Source of the DNA: an uncultured Alphaproteobacteria bacterium
GTDB taxonomy: Bacteria > Pseudomonadota > Alphaproteobacteria > SHVP01
Direction: 5' to 3'
DNA: 34,444 bases
Assembly (NCBI GenBank): GCA_938023835.1
Contig: CALJDF010000049.1
Location: 1 to 34,444 of the forward strand
Shown here: piece by piece, positions 29,814 through 34,444 of the stretch
Position numbering within the stretch: the stretch's first letter is position 1
Layout: each line of letters starts with the position of its first letter
Made by a program: the position numbers and the translations under genes
Notes under the pieces: model-generated
The model's database searches: none
Told to the model about the DNA's origin: nothing
What the model saw: the letters and a program-made list of their open reading frames with translations, nothing else

Positions 29814-30481
29814 CCGTCCGCGTGCCGCGAAGACCCACGCCGCGCTGCTTGGCGTGCTTCCTCGCGCTGTCGGTAGGCCGCTTTGACGGCCTCCCGCCGC
29901 AATTGCGCATCTTGGACGCGTTCGCCGCGCCATAGACCGTTCACGCGTCGTAAGTATCCCTCTGCCCGATGCGGGGTGGCGGAGTGATAGCGGCCGATTG
30001 CGCGGTTCCAAGAACGAGATGTACGAAAGAGCTTCTTCAAAAACGTGGCGGCATAGTCGGCGTTGGCCGCGGGGTCGAAGGCTTCGGACAGATCCGCGAA
30101 GGCGTCGGGGTGGAAGTGAAGGTTAACTTGCATGCAGCCAACGTCGATGTTGCGCACGCCGCGGGCCTGGAGAACACGAACCGCGGCGATCGCCGCTGCT
30201 TTATCGGCGTAATAGTGCGAGCCTGCGCCCGATGTCACCGTCCACGGCCAGGGATAACTCCGGCGCTGCGTGGGGTGCCAGCGCCCGCTCTCCGCCAAGG
30301 AGATTGCTGAGAGCACGAATTTGGGAAGCCGGTGACGTTTTTCGGCCTCGCGCGTTTGGGCACGGCAAATCTGACCCACCGATGGCGAGAACGCTGTATC
30401 GCTTGCCGCTACCGGCGCATTGACAATCCCTACAAAACCAAGGGCTGCGAGGAAAAGGGCGGCGAGGCGGCGCGGCATCAT
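29810..30481 (-). CDS. Lytic transglycosylase SLT-domain protein
   Basis: Signal peptide MMPRRLAALFLAALGFVGIVNAPVAAS; ICRAQTREAEKRHRLPKFVLSAISLAESGRWHP...VRNIDVGCMQVNLHFHPDAFADLSEAFDPAANADYAATFLKKLF. ATG 30481 has an upstream GGAG; the ORF can extend to 30511. Confidence 0.9.
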   Translation of the reverse strand: MMPRRLAALFLAALGFVGIVNAPVAASDTAFSPSVGQICRAQTREAEKRHRLPKFVLSAISLAESGRWHPTQRRSYPWPWTVTSGAGSHYYADKAAAIAAVRVLQARGVRNIDVGCMQVNLHFHPDAFADLSEAFDPAANADYAATFLKKLFRTSRSWNRAIGRYHSATPHRAEGYLRRVNGLWRGERVQDAQLRREAVKAAYRQREEARQAARRGSSRHADG

Positions 30482-30592
30482 CGGTTTCTCCGTGATCGAC
30501 ATACCGGACAAAATGCGAACCGCGTGCCAACGTCACGATGTGGCCAAAATATCACTAGTGTCGCTAATCTGCGCCAGTCGGGCTTTATTCGT

Positions 30593-30621
30593 TTGGGCGG
30601 ATTTAGGGCTAGCCACTATAT
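30593..30621 (+). promoter_or_regulatory. Candidate housekeeping-sigma promoter for the sRNA
   Basis: TTGGGC (30593-30598) - N17 - CTATAT (30616-30621), close to the alphaproteobacterial pattern CTTGAC-N17-CTATAT. Confidence 0.5.
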
Positions 30622-30627
30622 GTAGTG

Positions 30628-30722
30628 TGTGGCATCGCAGTCTCATGCCTACGATGCCGAATACCCTTTCTGGGTATTTCCTCCCTAAACTCGGGCCCTC
30701 CTGAAAAGGTGGGCCCCTTTTT
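30628..30722 (+). ncRNA. Candidate trans-acting small RNA with three hairpins and a CCUCCC motif (possibly suhB/mmgR-like)
   Basis: Promoter-like box upstream; hairpin 1 GGCATCG(30631-30637)/CGATGCC(30652-30658); hairpin 2 AATACCC(30660-30666)-TTTCT-GGGTATT(30672-30678); unpaired TCCTCCCTAAACTC; intrinsic terminator. No plausible ORF. Confidence 0.65.
30693..30722 (+). terminator. Rho-independent terminator
   Basis: GGGCCC(30693-30698) T CCT-GAAA-AGG T GGGCCC(30711-30716), then C and TTTTT (30718-30722). Confidence 0.85.
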
Positions 30723-30730
30723 CGTCAGGG

Positions 30731-31642
30731 CTATTGCGCTGCGTCGGCGTAGACCTGCGGCGGGGCCCGCAGTCGGCTCGGGTCAACCTTGGTCAGGTCC
30801 GCCATGAATTCGGCCAAGTTCTCGGTCAGGGTTGCCATCTTCGGCACGCGCGAGATCGAAGCTTCGTCCATGTACAGCCCGCGGTTGATCTCGATCTGAA
30901 GGGCATGAATACCGCTATTGGGCCGCCCGTAATTTTGAGTGACGAAGCCGCCCGCATAGGGATCGTTGCGCGCCACCGAATACCCGCGCTCGGTTAGGCC
31001 AGCCTCGAACAAATCCAAAATCGCGGGATCGCAACTGGTACCGAAGCGATCCCCCAGCACGAAATCACACCGCCGCCGCCCCGAGTTCCCCTCGATCGCC
31101 GTACCCATCGAGGGCATCGAATGGCAATCAACCAGGACAACGGCACCGAACTTGGCGCGGGTGGCAACAAGAAGCTGTTTGATCATCGCGTGATAGGGGA
31201 AATAAAGCCGGTCAATGCGTTTCTCAACCTCGGCAAAGTCCAGCTTCCGGCGATAGATTTCGGCGCCGTTGCTCACCACCCGCGCGATGGTTCCGAGACC
31301 AACGGATACGCGCGCGGAGCGTGAATTGACAAAGCTCGGCAGCGGGCCGTTGAACATCTTGGGGTCGAGTTCGTACGGCTCGCGGTTCGGATCGAGATAC
31401 GCCCGCGGGAACCGTGCCCGGATGAGCGGCGCGCCAAGCCTCGGGGCGTCGCGGAAAAGCTCGTGCACGAAGCAGTCCTCCGAGCGACGGATCGCGGTCG
31501 CATCGAGCCGTGATTGAGCGAGAAATTCCGCGTCATAGTCATCGCCCGAATGGGGCGAAGCAAAAACGAAGGGCAGCGTCTGCACGCCTGGTTTTGTCAG
31601 GACGTAGGCGTCGTTTTCGAGGCTCTCCGGCGGCGCGGTCAT
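30731..31642 (-). CDS. N-formylglutamate amidohydrolase family protein
   Basis: LPFVFASPHSGDDYDAEFLAQSRLDATAIRRSEDCFVHELF...VVLVDCHSMPSMG...FVTQNYGRPNSGIHALQIEINRGLYMDE. Confidence 0.93.
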   Translation of the reverse strand: MTAPPESLENDAYVLTKPGVQTLPFVFASPHSGDDYDAEFLAQSRLDATAIRRSEDCFVHELFRDAPRLGAPLIRARFPRAYLDPNREPYELDPKMFNGPLPSFVNSRSARVSVGLGTIARVVSNGAEIYRRKLDFAEVEKRIDRLYFPYHAMIKQLLVATRAKFGAVVLVDCHSMPSMGTAIEGNSGRRRCDFVLGDRFGTSCDPAILDLFEAGLTERGYSVARNDPYAGGFVTQNYGRPNSGIHALQIEINRGLYMDEASISRVPKMATLTENLAEFMADLTKVDPSRLRAPPQVYADAAQ

Positions 31643-31706
31643 CGGGTCAGACTAGCCTCTTTGATCGTTTCGCGGCAGGTCAATTGAGGGAATGCGTGCG
31701 CGGGAC

Positions 31707-31735
31707 TTGAAACCATCGGACAAATGCCGCTAAGA
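31707..31735 (+). promoter_or_regulatory. Candidate promoter for tRNA-Val
   Basis: TTGAAA (31707-31712) - N17 - CTAAGA (31730-31735), 12 bp upstream of the tRNA 5' end. Confidence 0.4.
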
Positions 31736-31747
31736 GTGGCGCCGCGC

Positions 31748-31822
31748 GGGCGCGTAGCTCAGTGGGAGAGCACTACGTTGACATCGTAGGGGTCGCTGGT
31801 TCAATCCCAGCCGCGCCCACCA
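31748..31822 (+). tRNA. tRNA-Val (anticodon GAC), ACCA end encoded
   Basis: Acceptor GGGCGCG/CGCGCCC, D-arm GCTCAGTGGGAGAGC, anticodon arm CTACG-TTGACAT-CGTAG (GAC), T-arm GCTGG-TTCAATC-CCAGC, then ACCA. Confidence 0.96.
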
Positions 31823-31848
31823 CGCTTCAATTTCCAGAGATAGAGGGG

Positions 31849-32808
31849 TCAGGACCCCGCCCCATAAGAGTCGGTGGCGGCGACCAAGGCTTCAAGCGTA
31901 CCGGCCTCACTGTAGGCATGGCCGGCAGCGCCGTTCACGACCAACTCTGCCTTGGGCCATCGCTGTGAAAGGTCCCACGCCGACTTGATTGGGCAGACCA
32001 TGTCGTAGCGCCCTTGCACGATCGTTGCCGGGATGTGCTGGTGCCGCGCCACTTGGTCGAGCAGGTATCCGTCCCTTTCGAAAAAGCCTTTGTTCAAGAA
32101 GTAGTGACACTCAATCCGTGCGAATGCCTCGGCGAAGGCGTCTTCTCCGGCCTGTTCAACTGTTGCCGGATTATTCAGCAGTGTCGAGGTCGACCCCTCC
32201 CAAATGCTCCACGCTCTCGCCGCAGTACGGCGCACCGCGTCGTCGGAACTGGTTAGCCGCTCGTTGTAGGCGCGCACCATGTCGTGTCGTTCGTCCGGTG
32301 GAATGGGGTCGAGATAGGCTTGCCACTCCTCAGGAAAGAAGCGGCCTGCACCGTCTTGGTAGAACCAATCGATCTCCTCCTGTCGCAGCAAAAAAATGCC
32401 GCGTAGGACCATCTCCGAGACCCGATCCGGATGCCGTACCGCATAGGCCAACGACAACGTGCTGCCCCACGACCCCCCGAACAACATCCAGCGATCGATC
32501 CCAAGGCGCTCACGCAGACGCTCCATATCGGCAACGAGATCCCAGGTCGTGTTCTCGCGCAACTCGGCGTGCGGGGTGCTTTGTCCGCATCCTCTTTGAT
32601 CGAACAGGACGATCCGATACCTTTCGGGATCGAATAGCCGCCGGTGGTTTGGCTCGATGCCGCCGTCGGGACCCCCATGGACAAAGATCGCACGTTTGCC
32701 GTGCGGATTGCCGCATTCCTCGAAATAGACACGATGAAGATCGGACACCTGAAGATGACCGGTTCCGTAGGGCTCAATCGGCGGGTAAAGGGCAGGGGCG
32801 TGGCGCAT
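31849..32808 (-). CDS. pip: Prolyl aminopeptidase (proline iminopeptidase, alpha/beta hydrolase)
   Basis: LYPPIEPYGTGHLQVSDLHRVYFEECGNPHGKRAIFVHGGPDGGIEPNHRRLFDPERYRIVLFDQRGCGQSTPHAELRENTTWDLVADMERLRERLGIDRWMLFGGSWGSTLSLAYAVRHPDRV. Start at ATG 32808. Confidence 0.96.
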   Translation of the reverse strand: MRHAPALYPPIEPYGTGHLQVSDLHRVYFEECGNPHGKRAIFVHGGPDGGIEPNHRRLFDPERYRIVLFDQRGCGQSTPHAELRENTTWDLVADMERLRERLGIDRWMLFGGSWGSTLSLAYAVRHPDRVSEMVLRGIFLLRQEEIDWFYQDGAGRFFPEEWQAYLDPIPPDERHDMVRAYNERLTSSDDAVRRTAARAWSIWEGSTSTLLNNPATVEQAGEDAFAEAFARIECHYFLNKGFFERDGYLLDQVARHQHIPATIVQGRYDMVCPIKSAWDLSQRWPKAELVVNGAAGHAYSEAGTLEALVAATDSYGAGS

Positions 32809-32855
32809 CGAGGACGGGCACGAAGTCCCCGTCTCTCTGTCAACGGCTTGGCCTG

Positions 32856-33194
32856 ATGGAACCTCGGGTCCGCAGCGGGTTATGGGTTCAAGCCCAGGTG
32901 CGGCTTTGCGACATTCGGCTCCAGGGAATCGCGGTGTCACGTCGCGGCGATCCGGATGCCGGCGGGATCATTATCAAGTTACTGCGAAACCAGGGTAGGT
33001 GCCTGCTGTTGCGACGCGTGACAGCTGAAGACGGCGGCCAGGCCTGGATGATCGTCGGTGGCACCGCCGAGATCAGCGAAGAGGACGCCGCTGCCTATGT
33101 CGCGCGTGAGATCAAGTGGGACCGCGATCTATGGGTGGTCGAGATCGAGGACTATGATGAGCGCTATGAACTCGATGGGCCGCTGACGGCCTGA
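32856..33194 (+). CDS. DUF1491 family protein
   Basis: MEPRVRSGLWVQAQVRLCDIRLQGIAVSRRGDPDAGGIIIKLLRNQGRCLLLRRV...WMIVGGTAEISEEDAAAYVAREIKWDRDLWVVEIED; start at ATG 32856 inside the over-extended ORF 31989-33194. Confidence 0.88.
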   Translation: MEPRVRSGLWVQAQVRLCDIRLQGIAVSRRGDPDAGGIIIKLLRNQGRCLLLRRVTAEDGGQAWMIVGGTAEISEEDAAAYVAREIKWDRDLWVVEIEDYDERYELDGPLTA

Positions 33195-33213
33195 CGGGGC
33201 CTAGGGGACCGGG

Positions 33214-33947
33214 ATGGCGAAGCAAAGGTTGCGGGCAGGGACCAGCGGTTTCGACAAACCGTGGAAGGGGACTTTCTATCCCGAGGACATCAAGAAACCC
33301 GAGAGGCTTGCTTACTACGCCGCGCGGCTGCCAACCGTCGAGATCAACAACACATTCTATCGTCTTCCCAAGCCAGAGGTTCTTGAGAGCTGGTTCGAAC
33401 AAACCCCGGATGACTTCCAATTCGCCATCAAGGCATCGCGGCGCATTACCCACATCAAACGGCTCAACGATGTCGAGGATGCGACAACTTATCTGATGGA
33501 AACCACCGAGGCCTTGAAGCACAAGCTTGGCCCGATCCTGTTTCAACTGCCGCCGAATGCAAAAAAAACACCGAGCGTCTTAAGACCTTCCTTGGAACGC
33601 TGCCGGCAGATCGGCGTGTCACGTTTGAGTTTCGCCACCCCACTTGGTTCGAGCCTGATGCCCTCGATGCCCTGCGCGATCATGGCGCTGCGCCCTGTGT
33701 CGCCGATACCGACGACGACCTTACAGTGCCGTTGGAGGCGACCACCGATTGGGGGTACCTGCGACTGCGCAAAGAGACCTACACCGCCAAAGGTCTCCAA
33801 AATTGGGCCTCGCAAATCGCCGGCCAGCCTTGGACCGAGATCTACGTTTATTGCAAGGGAGAGGAAGCGGGGCATGGCCCCCTCTGGGCCGCTCAGTTGA
33901 TGGCGCTGAGCGCCAAAAAACCGCCCAAAAAGGCTGGTTCAGGATAG
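33214..33947 (+). pseudogene. DUF72 domain-containing protein, frame interrupted at an A8 tract (programmed frameshift/slippage, mutation, or sequencing indel)
   Basis: N-terminal part in frame 33214 (LRAGTSGFDKPWKGTFYPEDIKKPERLAYYAARLPTVEINNTFYRLPKPEVLESWFEQTPDDFQFAIKASRRITHIKRL...LGPILFQLPPNAKK). The homologous C-terminal part (NTERLKTFLGTLPADRRVTFEFRHPTWFEPDALDALRDHGAAPCVADTDDDLTVPLEATTDWGYLRLRKETYTAKGLQNWASQIAGQPWTEIYVYCKGEEAGHGPLWAAQLMAL) is in the -1 frame and ends at 33947. Confidence 0.85.
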
Positions 33948-33990
33948 CCCCCTATCCAAAAGCCTGGATTTTTGGTGTTCTGGCGCACGG

Positions 33991-34019
33991 TTGACTTCGC
34001 CCCGGTCGGTCCATATTTT
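33991..34019 (+). promoter_or_regulatory. Candidate sigma-70-type promoter for rpmJ
   Basis: TTGACT (33991-33996) - N17 - TATTTT (34014-34019), about 30 bp upstream of ATG 34050. Confidence 0.6.
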
Positions 34020-34049
34020 GCGTGCTCTCACGCTTGATGGACGGGTGCT

Positions 34050-34175
34050 ATGAAGGTTCTAAGGTCATTGAAATCAGCCAAGACGCGCGACCGCGACAAT
34101 CGCGTTGTTCGCCGCAAAGGCCGCATCTACGTCATCAACAAGCGCAAGCCGCGGTTCAAGGCACGGCAGGGCTAG
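34050..34175 (+). CDS. ykgO: Type-B 50S ribosomal protein L36 (41 aa, lacks zinc-binding Cys)
   Basis: [41 protein letters not shown]; shorter than the ORF-track cut-off, so missing from that track. Confidence 0.95.
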   Translation: MKVLRSLKSAKTRDRDNRVVRRKGRIYVINKRKPRFKARQG

Positions 34176-34193
34176 CCCCTTTCGTCACCTAAT

Positions 34194-34220
34194 AAAAGGG
34201 CGCCGCAGGGCGCCCTTTTT
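34194..34220 (+). terminator. Rho-independent terminator after the L36 gene
   Basis: AAAAGGGCGC(34194-34203)-CGCAGG-GCGCCCTTTT(34210-34219) followed by T. Confidence 0.85.
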
Positions 34221-34272
34221 GTTTGCCCGCAAAAAACTGGACTGGGTGACCGGCGGCCCGACCCCACTCGCG

Positions 34273-34444
34273 TTAAGTGCTGGGGACGCGCGCTACTCGG
34301 AGGATATTGGTAGCGCCCGGCGTTCCAAATGGAACGCCCGCCGTGACGACGAGTTGATCGTCGGCGCCGGCAATCCCGTCGTGCTCCGCGACCCGGCAGG
34401 CCCGATCCACCATGTCGCCGAAATCTCGGGTGTCGCCGGTATGC
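34273..34444 (-). CDS. pyk: Pyruvate kinase (C-terminal end; truncated at window edge)
   Basis: Reverse strand reads HTGDTRDFGDMVDRACRVAEHDGIAGADDQLVVTAGVPFGTPGATNILRVARVPST*, the pyruvate kinase C-terminus. Confidence 0.9.
   Translation of the reverse strand, partial: HTGDTRDFGDMVDRACRVAEHDGIAGADDQLVVTAGVPFGTPGATNILRVARVPST

Noticed and set aside
31989-32855. Plus-strand ORF 31989-33194 (401 aa) as one protein
   Set aside because: Its first ~289 codons are antisense to pip; only the part from ATG 32856 (DUF1491) is credible.
33942-33975. GGATAG-CCCC-CTATCC and CCAAAA/TTTTGG after the DUF72 gene as a terminator
   Set aside because: The two hairpins overlap and neither is followed by a proper T tract.
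1-34444. CRISPR arrays, prophage, transposases, toxin-antitoxin or secondary-metabolite clusters
   Set aside because: None seen. There are no regularly spaced repeats and no mobile-element or biosynthetic-cluster proteins; gene content is core chromosomal.

Overview
This 34.4-kb window looks like chromosomal backbone of a GC-rich alphaproteobacterium (probably Rhodospirillales-like, judged from gene content and order). It is dense with housekeeping genes: secA (5' part, minus strand, running off the left edge), a SurA/parvulin-type PPIase, argJ, two tandem GNAT acetyltransferases (the second fused to a MutT/Nudix domain), a BioC/NDUFAF5-like methyltransferase, a zinc-type alcohol dehydrogenase, comF, grxC, a nitrilase-family hydrolase, DUF1178, ubiG, lysC, an NMO/FabK-like flavoprotein, ptsP, a RodZ-like HTH/DUF4115 protein, ispG, hisS, prfA, prmC, DUF4167, clpB, an M23 peptidase, a Memo-AMMECR1 fusion diverging from its radical SAM partner, a lytic transglycosylase, an N-formylglutamate amidohydrolase, tRNA-Val(GAC), proline iminopeptidase, DUF1491, a DUF72 gene split by a -1 frame change at an A8 tract, a type-B L36 gene (rpmJ/ykgO), and the 3' end of pyk. 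I see no CRISPR array, rRNA or transposon. The items most worth a second look are: (1) an unannotated ~95-nt three-hairpin sRNA candidate at about 30628-30722, with a promoter, a CCUCCC anti-SD-like segment and an intrinsic terminator; (2) the functionally unexplained Memo/AMMECR1/radical SAM module, with nested inverted repeats in its 52-bp divergent intergenic region; (3) the A8 frameshift in the DUF72 gene, which has the register of a slippery heptamer; (4) overlapping alternative hairpins in the secA leader, a structured DUF4167 leader and a hairpin abutting the comF start codon. All calls come from reading the sequence. No database search or folding program was run.
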